Origin: an uncultured Draconibacterium sp.
GTDB lineage: Bacteria; Bacteroidota; Bacteroidia; Bacteroidales; Prolixibacteraceae
Direction of reading: 5' to 3'
DNA length: 64,000 nt
Assembly (NCBI RefSeq): GCF_963675065.1
Contig: NZ_OY775905.1
Location: 434,001 to 498,000, forward strand
The notes beneath the pieces were generated by a model. The model was not told the DNA's origin and did no database searches. It was given only the letters and a program-made list of their open reading frames with translations. A program made the translations under genes and the position numbers. Of the stretch, positions 49,517 through 59,666 are shown in pieces (the first letter of the stretch is position 1; every line of letters starts with the position of its first letter).

Positions 49517-52500
49517 TTACTCTTTCCAATCCGGTAAACGTCCCGGAGTCCATGGAGCATTCATTTTGTTGAGTTCGGCTTCCAGCGCCGGAACTTTATT
49601 TTCAACAATATTTTTTAATGCATCCAACACCGGCGGGAATTCTTCTTTCAAAATTTCATACGCTTGTTTTTCGGTGGTGGTAATTCCCGTTGTCGATCCC
49701 ATGTGCGTGTATGTAATAATACTCAACCGGTTGTTCAACGGCACTTGTGCAGGAGGAATTTCTTCCCAGCTTGCTTTAGCCGGCACACCATCCATTTTAA
49801 AGTTCAGCGCTTCCAGCTCCACTCCAATTGCACGGGCTTTATCCATTAATTCCTGGCTGGCTCCCGGAGTAGCATAAATGGCTTGTTTTATCTTCTCTAC
49901 TTTTGCAGTGGTTTCGCCAATCATTCGGTTGGTTGCCACAACAGCCAGTGCCAGTTTATTTACTTTTTCGGCAAACTCAACATTCTCGTTGTAGTCTTCG
50001 GCAGGCAACACGGTGTTGTTTAATTTTTTGCAGGTAAACGAAACCGGTTCAACCAATTCGGTTAACTCGCCTTCGTGCCACAATTTCATACCTACTTTGT
50101 AAGTTCCGGGCATCACCATTATTCCACTACCGCTGCTTGTTATCGGATCATACTTGTCACGAATACGGGCATTTGCTGCAGCTGCGTAAGTCATATTCCA
50201 GTTCACGCGGCTCACCCCTTTTGAAGGAGCTTTTGAAAACTGGTCAATCACATTCCCGTCGTTATCATAAATGGTAAATATCAGGTGTGTTTTTTCCTGC
50301 TTACCTTCCAGTTGTAACTCGCGCCATGTTGGTTGCGGAATCGGTTTTCCTTCTTTAAACAACTCTTTCTCTTCCTCTTTACGAAGTTGCTTTTGTGTTT
50401 TTGGCACTTCATTCAGATAGTACGTAAAAGTTGCTCCGTATTCCGGATTCTTCGCTGTAAAATAGGTACTTCCCTGGTTGCTTTTCCCTCTGGTTTGTGC
50501 AAACATCAGCGCATCTTTTATCGGGAAAATCTCCGCTTTTGTATTTTCAAGCTCGGCTGAAATTTCGCGCAACGGGCTGTAATCGTCCATGATGTAAAAA
50601 CCACGGCCAAATGTTGCAGCAACCAGGTCGCTTTCACGTTCCTGGATAGCAATATCGAATACCGCGATGGTTGGCATTCCTGATTTTAGCTGCACCCAGT
50701 TTGTTCCACCGTCGACAGTAAAGAAGATGCCAAATTCTGTTCCCACGAACAATAATTCAGGGCGAACAAAATCCTGCATAATAGTATGAACCGAACCATT
50801 TTCAGGAAGATTGCCCGAAATGGAAGTCCATGTTTTTCCTTTGTCGGTACTTTTATAAACGTAAGGTTTAAAATCGTCGCGTTTCAGGTTATCAAAAGTG
50901 GCATAAACCACATTCGCATCAAAACGGTCGGCGCAAATATCACTTACAATCGTTAACTCCGGCACTCCCGGGAAGCTTTTTACCTGTGTCCAGTTTTCAC
51001 CATCGTCGGTAACCGAAATTACACCGTCGTCGGTTCCGGCATACAACAGGCCTTCCTGAAGTTTTGATTCTTCGAGTGCCACAATGGTTCCCCACTGCGA
51101 AGTAGAAACATCGCGAACCACCGCTTCGGCAGGCCAGTATTTTCCCATTACCGGAATTGATGTGCGGTCGATTTGTGCTGTCAGATCATCGCTGATTACT
51201 TCCCAGGTGTTGCCACGGTCGTCGCTACGGAAAACCTTATTGGCCGCCATGTACAAACGTGTACTTTTATGCGGGCTAATAATCAATGGCGTGTTCCAGT
51301 TCCATTTGTAAGTCAGTTCACCTTTGCGTTCAATAGGTTTAATACTTATGGTCTCGCCGCTTTTTTTATCGTAACGTGATACATTTCCGTACTGGTATTC
51401 CGAGTACACGATGTCAGGATTTCCGGGTTCGATAGCTCCCCAGAAACCATCGCCACCAAGCGTTGGATACCACTCATCATTAATTACACCACTCCGGCTG
51501 GTAGTTTGCGAAGGACCACCCATTGAGTTGTTATCCTGTGTTCCGCCATACACATTGTAAAACGGTTCGGCATCATCAAGGTACACCCGGTAAAATTGAG
51601 TTATGGGTAAATTCTCTTTAAAATCGAAAGTCGCTCCGGCGTCCCATGTTTCATAGATACCTCCATCGCCACCAATAATAAAGTGATTCGTATCTGTTGG
51701 GTCGATCCAAATAGCGTGATCATCAACGTGGCGTCCTCTCGTGCTGATACTCTTCCACGTTTTTCCACCGTCGACAGTTATTTTAGAGACCGTTTCTGTT
51801 GAATATACTTTATCCACATCTTTCGGGTCGCAAACAATTTCGTTGTAATACTGACCGCTTGAGTGGTAATCGCTCATTTTCGACCAGCTTTCGCCTTTAT
51901 CTGTCGAGCGGAAAAAACCACCTTTATCTTCGGCAGCTTCCACAATCAGGTAAACGTAATTCGGATCAACCGGTGAAACATCAATACCCATTCCGCCAAT
52001 ATGAACTGAAGGCAGTCCCTTCATAATTTTGCGCCAGTTTTCGCCGCCGTCGGTACTTTTATATACAGCCGATTCCGGGCCGCCACCAATTTTTGTGAAC
52101 GAAGTACGTCGACGCTGCTCCGATGTTGCATACATAATATCCGGATTACAAGGATCCATCACCACGTTATTTACGCCGGTGTTTTCGCTAATCTCCAGTA
52201 CTTTGTTCCAGGTTTCGCCACCGTCGGTACTTTTGTAAAGGCCACGCTCCTCGCCCGGTCCCCATGCCGATCCTTCAGCAGCAACAAAAACAATATCAGA
52301 ATTGCGTGGATCAATAACGATTCCACCTATCTGACGGCTTTCTTTTAAACCCATATTTTTGAAGGACTTACCACCGTCAAGCGATTTATAAACACCATCG
52401 CCATAACCCAGCGCACGCTGGTGGTTGTTTTCTCCGGTTCCTACCCAAACCACATTTGAGTTATTCGGATCGAGTACAACAACACCTGTAGAATACGCCC

Positions 52501-52789
52501 CATAATTATCAAAGATCGGGTTCCACGTAGTACCGTTGTTGGTGGTTTTCCAAACGTTACCCGAAGCAACAGCTACGTAGTACTCTTTGTGATTATTGGG
52601 GTTTACAGCAAAATCAGCAATCCGGCCGCTTGCCCATGCCGGACCAATACTTCGCCATTTCAGGCCACTAACCAGCCCCGAATTAACAAAAGGCTTGTCT
52701 TCTTCTTTTTTCTCCTCTTCTTTCTTTTTTGAGAAGGCTACTGTTGAAACTAAAAATACAGCAGTTAAAACTAATGCGAGTTTTTTCAT
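49517..52789 (-). CDS. Large exported BNR/VPS10-like propeller protein
   Basis: This 1090-residue protein has a signal peptide (KKLALVLTAVFLVSTVAFS) and many Asp-box/BNR motifs (SxDxGxxW) through about residue 760, such as YKSTDGGETWNKV, FRSTDKGESWSKM and SVTDDGENWTQV, forming two seven- to ten-bladed propellers as in the sortilin/VPS10 fold. The C-terminal third is a Fn3-like region (IYDNDGNVIDQFSKAPSKGV) and helical tail. Bacteroidota and other environmental bacteria encode close relatives annotated as glycosyl hydrolases, without proof of activity. Probably periplasmic or surface exposed. Monocistronic. Confidence 0.85.
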   Translation of the reverse strand: MKKLALVLTAVFLVSTVAFSKKKEEEKKEEDKPFVNSGLVSGLKWRSIGPAWASGRIADFAVNPNNHKEYYVAVASGNVWKTTNNGTTWNPIFDNYGAYSTGVVVLDPNNSNVVWVGTGENNHQRALGYGDGVYKSLDGGKSFKNMGLKESRQIGGIVIDPRNSDIVFVAAEGSAWGPGEERGLYKSTDGGETWNKVLEISENTGVNNVVMDPCNPDIMYATSEQRRRTSFTKIGGGPESAVYKSTDGGENWRKIMKGLPSVHIGGMGIDVSPVDPNYVYLIVEAAEDKGGFFRSTDKGESWSKMSDYHSSGQYYNEIVCDPKDVDKVYSTETVSKITVDGGKTWKSISTRGRHVDDHAIWIDPTDTNHFIIGGDGGIYETWDAGATFDFKENLPITQFYRVYLDDAEPFYNVYGGTQDNNSMGGPSQTTSRSGVINDEWYPTLGGDGFWGAIEPGNPDIVYSEYQYGNVSRYDKKSGETISIKPIERKGELTYKWNWNTPLIISPHKSTRLYMAANKVFRSDDRGNTWEVISDDLTAQIDRTSIPVMGKYWPAEAVVRDVSTSQWGTIVALEESKLQEGLLYAGTDDGVISVTDDGENWTQVKSFPGVPELTIVSDICADRFDANVVYATFDNLKRDDFKPYVYKSTDKGKTWTSISGNLPENGSVHTIMQDFVRPELLFVGTEFGIFFTVDGGTNWVQLKSGMPTIAVFDIAIQERESDLVAATFGRGFYIMDDYSPLREISAELENTKAEIFPIKDALMFAQTRGKSNQGSTYFTAKNPEYGATFTYYLNEVPKTQKQLRKEEEKELFKEGKPIPQPTWRELQLEGKQEKTHLIFTIYDNDGNVIDQFSKAPSKGVSRVNWNMTYAAAANARIRDKYDPITSSGSGIMVMPGTYKVGMKLWHEGELTELVEPVSFTCKKLNNTVLPAEDYNENVEFAEKVNKLALAVVATNRMIGETTAKVEKIKQAIYATPGASQELMDKARAIGVELEALNFKMDGVPAKASWEEIPPAQVPLNNRLSIITYTHMGSTTGITTTEKQAYEILKEEFPPVLDALKNIVENKVPALEAELNKMNAPWTPGRLPDWKE

Positions 52790-52936
52790 TGAATTATTTT
52801 AATTGAGTGAATTCATTGTATGTTAAATTGGGAAAAATATCCGCTTTTAACGACTATCAATAAGTTTAGGTTAGTCTAATTTGGCGATTAATATAAGAAA
52901 TAATAAGCTTTTGAAAGAAGATTTATGTCACGAACA

Positions 52937-52975
52937 AAAACCAGGGCCTTCTTACGATAAGAGGAAGCGGCCTGA
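52937..52975 (-). terminator. Terminator of the MutS-like gene
   Basis: On the minus strand CAGG...TCTTA / TAAGA...CCTG forms an interrupted stem followed by TTTTTG, starting directly after the stop codon. Confidence 0.65.
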
Positions 52976-52976
52976 T

Positions 52977-54584
52977 TTAGCGACCAACTTTCTTTTTATT
53001 ATTCTTATCCAGTTCATTAGATAAATTATTCGCTTCTTCAATGATACTTTCAGGATAATCATTTAATTCAAGGATCAGGATCGCATTTCTCGTTTTTAGT
53101 TTTCCGTCTTTTATCCGGTAGTCAAAATCTACTGTTTTATGATTTACATTCTCGCTAAAATGAAACAAAGCATATTCATCATGAAGCAAGTCTGCCAGCT
53201 CGATATCGTGGGTAGAAACCAGGACAATATTTTCACCTCCTGCCAACGAAGAAAGCACTGCTTTTCCTGCAGATATCCGTTCAACAGTGTTTGTTCCCTT
53301 GAATATCTCGTCGAGTAAAAACAAATTTGGAGTTTTCTCTTTACCGGCTTCCAACATTGTTTTTATAGTAAGAACCTCTTCGAAATAGTAGCTTTTATCA
53401 TTTAGCAGATCATCGCTGATTCTGATGGCCGAAAACACCCTCATCCGTGGCATTTCAAAATTGGCTGCAAAACAAGTATTCAGCGTTAATCCGGTTATTA
53501 CATTAATGCCAACTGTTCGAATAAAGGTTGTTTTGCCCGACATATTTGATCCGGTGAGCAAAACTGATTTCTGTTTGATATTTATGTTATTTTCAACACA
53601 ATCAGACACCAAGGGATGATACAAGTTTTTAGCCTCAAGCTTTTTGGTATGCGCACTAATTTTAGGAATACAGTACTTTGATGCGCCTTTACGAAGTGAA
53701 GCAACGGACAATAAAACATCAATTTTCCCAACAAAGCTATAGACATCATCCATTTCCCGGCGCATGGAATCGAGCCGTTTTAGTACGCCAAACAAGAAAA
53801 GGGGCTCAATAAGAAACAGTATTTTGAAGAGTTCGATAAAACATGCCACCAAAGCAGCCATATCATTTTCCATTTTGGCTTCAAGCCTGAAAAACGACAG
53901 CCTTCTTTTTATGCCGGAAATGGCTTTGAGAGATTTCTCTAACTCGTTTTTTTGAGGGGCAAATCGCTCATCTTTATAAAGCCCGGATGCCACTTTTGTT
54001 AAACGCAGCAACTGAGGTATCGAGCCTAAATACTGGTACAGGTTTCTTTTATTCCAAAAATGAATCACCAGGTTTAGGATGAAAACCCCGAACAGAAAAA
54101 ATATGATTTGTTGAGATACCGGAATTAAAAGGACAGAAACCAAACTCAGTACCGATAATATTTTGCATATAAAAAACCACCTGGGCGCTTTTTGGTGCTC
54201 CTCCTGAAAAAGTGTGCTGATATAGTAAGCATCAGTACTTTTTAATTTCTCCAATTGAAGTTGAACTGCTGTTCTGAAATCGGAATCGTTCAGGAAATGA
54301 TCAATCAGTGTTTCATCGGAATGATTATACGATTCAGGAATTGTTCGAAGTGTTTGATACAAATATTGCTGCCCTACTTTTGAATGGGTTCGGTCGACAA
54401 ACATGAACAGTTCGTTAAAATCGAGGTCGTTACATGTTTTATCAGAAAGCGTTTGAAAAGCGTTCGAATTATCTTTTGCCCGGAAATACCTTTCGATCAA
54501 ATCAAAATGAAACGAGTCGTCTTTAACTTTTCCAAAAGTATTTTGCAGCTCTTCTCGTATTTTCTTTTTTTGATTTAGAATCAC
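52977..54584 (-). CDS. Membrane-anchored MutS-family ATPase
   Basis: This 535-residue protein has two membrane helices in the middle (about 136-177: FFICKILSVLSLVSVLLIPV and QIIFFLFGVFILNLVIHFW). MutS core and lever regions precede and follow, with a C-terminal MutS ATPase: Walker A TGSNMSGKTT (344-353), FEEVLTIKTMLEAG, Walker B LFLLDEIFKGTNTVERISAG and the VSTHDIELA switch. The mismatch-recognition domain is absent, so it is not classical MutS. Such membrane-associated MutS paralogues are typical of Bacteroidota, with unknown role. Confidence 0.85.
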   Translation of the reverse strand: MILNQKKKIREELQNTFGKVKDDSFHFDLIERYFRAKDNSNAFQTLSDKTCNDLDFNELFMFVDRTHSKVGQQYLYQTLRTIPESYNHSDETLIDHFLNDSDFRTAVQLQLEKLKSTDAYYISTLFQEEHQKAPRWFFICKILSVLSLVSVLLIPVSQQIIFFLFGVFILNLVIHFWNKRNLYQYLGSIPQLLRLTKVASGLYKDERFAPQKNELEKSLKAISGIKRRLSFFRLEAKMENDMAALVACFIELFKILFLIEPLFLFGVLKRLDSMRREMDDVYSFVGKIDVLLSVASLRKGASKYCIPKISAHTKKLEAKNLYHPLVSDCVENNINIKQKSVLLTGSNMSGKTTFIRTVGINVITGLTLNTCFAANFEMPRMRVFSAIRISDDLLNDKSYYFEEVLTIKTMLEAGKEKTPNLFLLDEIFKGTNTVERISAGKAVLSSLAGGENIVLVSTHDIELADLLHDEYALFHFSENVNHKTVDFDYRIKDGKLKTRNAILILELNDYPESIIEEANNLSNELDKNNKKKVGR

Positions 54585-54640
54585 CAGGTATTTCTATTTA
54601 AGGATAACAAAATTCAATATCAAATATCTTTTGTGAGTGT

Positions 54641-55390
54641 TTAGAAATTCAGTACACCTTTCAAATTCTTATAACCGGTTTTGCTGACTTTCAATTTTGT
54701 TTTGTCGTGAAGAATAACAATGTACGATTCCTTTTCGTATTGCTGAATTTCTGCTATTTCGTCTACTTTAACAATGTAACTTCGGTGGATACGCACAAAG
54801 TTTTTCGGATTCAAAGCATTCTCGAAATACTTCATGGTTTTTTGTTTCATCCAGCGCCCTTCGGTAGTGTAAATCATTACATAATCGTCCATTGACTCGA
54901 TGTAACGCACCGCATCAACCGGGGCAATATGAATTTTGTGACGGTCTTTCACCACCACACGATCAAGGTATTCATCCTTTGGAAAATCGCTCACTTTTTC
55001 AGCTACATTCGACTCTTTTCCCTCGGTTTGAATGCGCTCCAGCACTTTCTGAATGGCCTCATCCAAACGATCTTTCGAGTAGGGTTTTAATAAGTAATCG
55101 GCAGCATTAAAATCAAAAGCTTTTAATGCATACTGGTCGTATGCCGTGGCAAATATTATCTGTGGTTTGTGTTCGAGCAACTCCAGCAGCTCAAAACCGG
55201 TGATCTTTGGCATTTGAATATCGAGAAAAACCAGGTCGGGTTTTAATTCGTTGATTTGTTTTACGCCTTCAAAACCGTTTTCGCATTCGGCAATCAATTC
55301 AATCGCTTCGTTGTCGGCCAGGAACGACTTCATCAGGTTACGAGCCAGTTCTTCATCTTCAACTATAATTGTGCGCAATTTTTCAGTCAT
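54641..55390 (-). CDS. LytTR-family response regulator
   Basis: This 249-residue regulator has a receiver domain with phospho-acceptor Asp57 (LVFLDIQMP) and Lys in DYLLKPYSKD. A C-terminal LytTR DNA-binding domain follows (DRVVVKDRHKIHIAPVDAVR, FVRIHRSYIVKVDEIAEIQQ). It is the last gene of a four-gene operon with its LytS-like kinase (3 bp upstream) and two LiaF-like membrane proteins, so it most likely responds to envelope state. Confidence 0.93.
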   Translation of the reverse strand: MTEKLRTIIVEDEELARNLMKSFLADNEAIELIAECENGFEGVKQINELKPDLVFLDIQMPKITGFELLELLEHKPQIIFATAYDQYALKAFDFNAADYLLKPYSKDRLDEAIQKVLERIQTEGKESNVAEKVSDFPKDEYLDRVVVKDRHKIHIAPVDAVRYIESMDDYVMIYTTEGRWMKQKTMKYFENALNPKNFVRIHRSYIVKVDEIAEIQQYEKESYIVILHDKTKLKVSKTGYKNLKGVLNF

Positions 55391-55393
55391 GGT

Positions 55394-56443
55394 TTACAAT
55401 TTTTGAGGAATGGTTAAAGTTACGGTAAATTCGTTTTGTTTATCTTCAATTTTTAGCAAATGCGGGTTTCCGTATATCACCTGCAGGCGGTCGCGGATAT
55501 TACGCAATCCAATCCCCTCGCCTTTTTTACTAAGTACTTCTTTATCGTATGTGTTACTGATGGTGACCACCAATTTATCATTGTCGCACCGGCAATGGGT
55601 AATTACATCGATGGTTTCGGTGGCTTCGTACACCCCGTATTTTATGGCATTTTCGTACAATGGCTGAAGTATCATATTCGGGATTACGGCCTTTAAACAG
55701 TTCTCGTCAATGGCATAAACAGGATTTAGCTTTTTGCCAAAACGCACTTTTTCAATCTTCAGGTAAAGTTTGTTATTCTCGATTTCCTGTTGAACAGTTA
55801 CTTTTTCGCTTTGTTCGTGTTTAAGCGAATAACGCATCAGTTGCGAAAGATTGATCACCATTTCCTGTGCTTTTGCCGGGTCGGTCATTGTAAGCGACGA
55901 AATGCTGTTCAAGCTGTTAAACAAAAAGTGTGGATTGATCTGCGATTTTAAGGCATGCAATTCAGCCTCTTTTACCAAGGCTTTTAGCTTTGTTTCGTTT
56001 TTGGTTTTTTCTTTAAATGCCAGGTAATAATTTACCGCATAAAAAAATACCACATTAAAGGTATACAGTAAATATCCGTTGTAAAGTCCGGTAAACAGGT
56101 AGTTGTTGTCTTCCTGCAGCTGCCCGGGATTAATCAGTTTTGTAATAACAGTACCGATGTACAACCAAATTAAAACGATAATAGTAGCTGCGATAACATG
56201 AGCGAGAATTACTCGGCCAATACTATTATCTTCAAGGGTGCTGAATTTTATAACATACCAAATTGCAACTCCCAAAAATCCAAAAAGAATAATGTAAGCA
56301 AAGCGGTCGGTCATTGCCGTAATAAAATCGCTTTCGCCAACCGATACCACCACCAAAACCATTACCACTGCCAAAATGAGCCAGAACGCAATGTATGAAA
56401 TAGCCAGACGTGGAGTTTTTATAAAGGGATGTCTAAAATCCAT
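55394..56443 (-). CDS. LytS/YehU-type histidine kinase
   Basis: This 349-residue kinase has four membrane helices in the first 145 residues, a His_kinase domain with His172 in QINPHFLFNSLNSI, and an HATPase domain with N-box PLYENAIKYG and GEGIGLRNIRDRL. It has no periplasmic sensor domain, so it probably senses within the membrane or through a partner such as the neighbouring LiaF-like protein, whose gene ends 1 bp before this one starts. Confidence 0.92.
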   Translation of the reverse strand: MDFRHPFIKTPRLAISYIAFWLILAVVMVLVVVSVGESDFITAMTDRFAYIILFGFLGVAIWYVIKFSTLEDNSIGRVILAHVIAATIIVLIWLYIGTVITKLINPGQLQEDNNYLFTGLYNGYLLYTFNVVFFYAVNYYLAFKEKTKNETKLKALVKEAELHALKSQINPHFLFNSLNSISSLTMTDPAKAQEMVINLSQLMRYSLKHEQSEKVTVQQEIENNKLYLKIEKVRFGKKLNPVYAIDENCLKAVIPNMILQPLYENAIKYGVYEATETIDVITHCRCDNDKLVVTISNTYDKEVLSKKGEGIGLRNIRDRLQVIYGNPHLLKIEDKQNEFTVTLTIPQKL

Positions 56444-56444
56444 T

Positions 56445-57167
56445 TTACAGGTATTTAATCTCTACACCGCCAAAAGCCGCAAAACCTTTTATCACCAGCG
56501 TTTTCGAGGGATCGGGAACGATTTGATTCAGCGAGTTTCCGCGTTTATCAGTATAGCCGCCAAAAATAGCGGTAACTTCATTTTTTACCGTCCAGTCGGG
56601 CGGCACTTTAAAACCACAGCCGCCAAACAAGGCCAGCGTGTCGATAACTGCTCCATTGCCCGAAAGTTTTGCCTGACGCAAGTCGTACTCCGTTCCTCCA
56701 AAAACCGAAGTGGTTTTTCCGCCCATAAAGTTCTGAGAATTTACATACACTTCGCGACCACCGAAAATCACAAAATCATCAAAATAATCTATACCCTTTT
56801 GCTCTCCTGCTGCAAAATTAGGCGGTTCTATTGTGTTTCGTCTCCCCGAATGAGTAACTAATATAGCCACTCCAATACCAATTATGAGTACAGGCCACCC
56901 AATTCGCCTTATTTCATACGGGATGTGTGCAACCTCCGGAATTAAGAAAAATCCGCCGATAATGATAAGAACCGTTCCGGTAGTTTTGTTGCCTCCAATA
57001 ATGGAGAAAACTCCAATCCCAATCAGCAACATTTGCCACGATATCAGAATATCATTCCAAAACGACGGAATCAGATCGAGGCGCTCAAAGATCCACAATG
57101 CACCTACCACAATTAGAAACAAGCCAAGGATGGCTCTTCTGTTTGTATTCTCCGGTTTATTATCCAT
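56445..57167 (-). CDS. LiaF-like membrane protein
   Basis: This 240-residue protein has about four membrane helices at the N-terminus (GLFLIVVGALWIFERLDLIP; LLIGIGVFSIIGG) and a C-terminal beta-helix-like domain with repeated FGG motifs (VFGGTEYDLRQ, ALFGGCGFKVPPDWTVKNEV, AIFGGYTDKRG, AFGGVEIKYL), typical of LiaF/cell wall-active antibiotic response proteins. LiaF inhibits its cognate kinase in Firmicutes. Here it is linked to a LytS-type kinase, so an analogous inhibitory role is inferred. Confidence 0.85.
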   Translation of the reverse strand: MDNKPENTNRRAILGLFLIVVGALWIFERLDLIPSFWNDILISWQMLLIGIGVFSIIGGNKTTGTVLIIIGGFFLIPEVAHIPYEIRRIGWPVLIIGIGVAILVTHSGRRNTIEPPNFAAGEQKGIDYFDDFVIFGGREVYVNSQNFMGGKTTSVFGGTEYDLRQAKLSGNGAVIDTLALFGGCGFKVPPDWTVKNEVTAIFGGYTDKRGNSLNQIVPDPSKTLVIKGFAAFGGVEIKYL

Positions 57168-57255
57168 GATAAAAATTTTAACTGTCCTAAAATATTTATA
57201 ATCCTCTAATCACTGTCCAATTTTTAGCGGATTTATTTTCTTTCGCTACTACGGG

Positions 57256-57645
57256 CTAAAACAAACGCGCGATTAACGCAATTCCCAATGCAATTAAAAT
57301 TACCGGAAACAAAAACACAATTGCCGCTCCTGAAATGAAAATCAGCTTTGGTAATAAAAACAGGCCTCCGATAATTAGCAATACCAGGCCCCCCGAACGT
57401 TTACCGGCCATTAATACTGCACCGATAATGATTAAAATAACAGGCCATGAAAAAACAAAATGCCCAAACCCATGAAAAACACTCCTTATGGGACTAAATA
57501 TCTCATGAAAGTTTAAAAACGGGAAATCAAAAAAGAAACCGGATTCTTTTAATATCCATACCAAACCAATACCGATTAACACTAAAGCCAATACTTCTTT
57601 TGAGTTTTCCTTTTTATGCGTTCTTTCCTGTGGCACTTTTTCCAT
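57256..57645 (-). CDS. LiaI/LiaF-like transmembrane-region protein
   Basis: This 129-residue protein is nearly all membrane helices (VLALVLIGIGLVWILKESGF; FVFSWPVILIIIGAVLMAG; LVLLIIGGLFLLPKLIFI; IVFLFPVILIALGIALIARL), the pattern of the DUF5668/LiaI-LiaF-like region without the soluble domain. It is the first gene of the operon. 88 bp separate it from the LiaF-like gene. Confidence 0.8.
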   Translation of the reverse strand: MEKVPQERTHKKENSKEVLALVLIGIGLVWILKESGFFFDFPFLNFHEIFSPIRSVFHGFGHFVFSWPVILIIIGAVLMAGKRSGGLVLLIIGGLFLLPKLIFISGAAIVFLFPVILIALGIALIARLF

Positions 57646-57670
57646 GATTCTGTTTTTTGCATTTACCCAT

Positions 57671-57698
57671 CAAATGTAAAAATCGCAATCCGGCCAAA
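57671..57698 (-). promoter_or_regulatory. Possible promoter of the LiaF-like/LytSR operon
   Basis: On the minus strand TACATTTG (57678-57671) matches the -7 consensus and TTTG (57698-57695) lies upstream, although the spacer of 16 bp is a few bases short. The start codon follows 26 bp downstream of the -7 box. Confidence 0.45.
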
Positions 57699-57813
57699 CA
57701 GTTTACATTCGGTTAACAAAGGTTATGAATCGGTGAATGGGTGTATGCCGGTATTAACGAGAATAGTGACTTTTCAAGGTTTCTGTCACCTAAGTGTCAC
57801 AACAGAAGCATTA

Positions 57814-57848
57814 AAAAAGGTTGTTCTCAATTTGAAAACAACCTTTTG
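57814..57848 (-). terminator. Terminator of glnS
   Basis: On the minus strand AAAAGGTTGTT / AACAACCTTTT with a 10-base loop is followed by T, directly after the glnS stop. Confidence 0.9.
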
Positions 57849-57852
57849 AATT

Positions 57853-59556
57853 TTATTTCTTTTGTGCTTTTGCCCACGAATCGCGCAATGGGACCGTTCG
57901 GTTAAATACCGGAAGTTCCGGTGTTGAATCCGGATCCAGGTTAAAATAGCCGGTTCGCTCAAACTGAAAATGATCAAGCGGTTTAGCTGTTTTCACAAAT
58001 GGCTCCAGGTAACAGTTATTCAGTACTTTTAACGACTCCGGATTCATAAACTCTTTAAAGTCTACATCCTTGTGTCCATCCGGTTCTTCATCGGTAAACA
58101 AACGGTCATACAGGCGCACTTCCGATTTAACAGCATGTTTTGCCGATACCCAGTGTACCACGCCTTTTACTTTTCTGCCATCGGAAGATTTTCCTCCTTT
58201 TGACTCAGGATCGTAGGTACAGTGCAACTCAACGATTTTGCCGTTTTCGTCTTTAATAACCTCGTTACATTTTATGAGGTAACCGTAACGCAAACGCACC
58301 TCACGATCAGGACCTAAACGGAAAAACTTACGTGGAGGATCTTCCATAAAGTCGCTTTGCTCGATATAAACCTCGCGCGAGAATGGTACATCCCGGCGTC
58401 CCATCGACTCATCTTCAGGATTGTTTACGGCGCTTAATATTTCTTCTTTATCCTCAGGATAATTGGTGATAACCACTTTTAGCGGATCGAGCACACCCAT
58501 TACACGTTGTGCAATTTTATTCAGATGATCGCGTACACTGAACTCAAGCAACGACACATCAGTCATTCCATCCACTTTGGTTACGCCAATCTTATCCGAG
58601 AAATTACGGATCGATTCAGGCGTGTAACCTCTTCGGCGTAAACCCGAAATAGTTGGCATCCGCGGATCGTCCCAACCACTTACGTGGTTATCTTTCACCA
58701 ACTCTAGCAATTTACGCTTGCTCATTACAGTATAAGTAAGGTTCAAACGCGAAAACTCGATCTGGCGCGGACGGTAATCCGAATCCATCAACTGCGTAAT
58801 AAACCAGTCGTATAACGGACGGTGCACCTCAAATTCCAAAGTACAAATCGAATGTGTAATTCCTTCCCAGTAGTCGCACTGACCATGGGCAAAGTCGTAC
58901 ATCGGATACACACACCACTTATTTCCGGTGCGGTGATGTTCGGCTTTCATAATCCGGTAAATTATCGGATCGCGCATGTGCATATTTGGCGATGCCATAT
59001 CTATTTTTGCACGCAGCACTTTTTCGCCCTCATTAAATTCACCCATTGTCATTCGCTCAAATAAATCGAGGTTTGTTTGAACCGAACGATTTCTAAACGG
59101 ACTTTCAATTCCGGGTTTCTGCGGCGTTCCTTTTTGCTCGCTTATGGTTTCAGCATTCTGATCGTCAACATAAGCTTTACCTTCTTCAATCAATTTAACG
59201 GCAAAAGCATGTAATTTCGGGAAATTATCGGATGCATAATACAAACGATCATCCCAATCGAATCCCAGCCAACGCACATCTTCCATAATCGATTCAACAT
59301 ATTCTGTTTCCTCTTTTGATGGGTTGGTATCATCAAAACGAAGATTTGTTTTACCACCGTATTTTTGTGCCAAGCCAAAATTCAAACAGATCGATTTAGC
59401 GTGTCCAATGTGCAAATAGCCATTGGGCTCGGGGGGAAAGCGTGTATGCACACGTTTATCATTTTTACCTGCGGCCAAATCGGCGTCGATTTGTGCATGA
59501 ATAAAGTTGGCCCTTTTGGGCGCTTCAGCATTTGTATTGCTATTTTTTTCTGCCAT
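57853..59556 (-). CDS. glnS: Glutaminyl-tRNA synthetase
   Basis: This 567-residue class I aminoacyl-tRNA synthetase charges tRNA-Gln. PPEPNGYLHIGHAKS holds the HIGH motif (residues 49-52), and VMSKRKLL is the KMSKS equivalent near residue 283. The PNMHMRDPIIYRI and YPMYDFAHGQ segments are GlnRS-specific, not GluRS, and the C-terminal beta-barrel anticodon-binding domain is complete. The first 20 residues are Asn/Ala-rich and probably unstructured. Monocistronic with a strong terminator. Confidence 0.96.
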   Translation of the reverse strand: MAEKNSNTNAEAPKRANFIHAQIDADLAAGKNDKRVHTRFPPEPNGYLHIGHAKSICLNFGLAQKYGGKTNLRFDDTNPSKEETEYVESIMEDVRWLGFDWDDRLYYASDNFPKLHAFAVKLIEEGKAYVDDQNAETISEQKGTPQKPGIESPFRNRSVQTNLDLFERMTMGEFNEGEKVLRAKIDMASPNMHMRDPIIYRIMKAEHHRTGNKWCVYPMYDFAHGQCDYWEGITHSICTLEFEVHRPLYDWFITQLMDSDYRPRQIEFSRLNLTYTVMSKRKLLELVKDNHVSGWDDPRMPTISGLRRRGYTPESIRNFSDKIGVTKVDGMTDVSLLEFSVRDHLNKIAQRVMGVLDPLKVVITNYPEDKEEILSAVNNPEDESMGRRDVPFSREVYIEQSDFMEDPPRKFFRLGPDREVRLRYGYLIKCNEVIKDENGKIVELHCTYDPESKGGKSSDGRKVKGVVHWVSAKHAVKSEVRLYDRLFTDEEPDGHKDVDFKEFMNPESLKVLNNCYLEPFVKTAKPLDHFQFERTGYFNLDPDSTPELPVFNRTVPLRDSWAKAQKK

Positions 59557-59666
59557 TTTCTTGAATTATCCCCTATTGAATAAGACCACAAAATTAAAAA
59601 ATGATTTGTGAGTACACTTAACACCTGTTCAAAATATTACTTTTGTTGCAATAATATTAATTCGGA

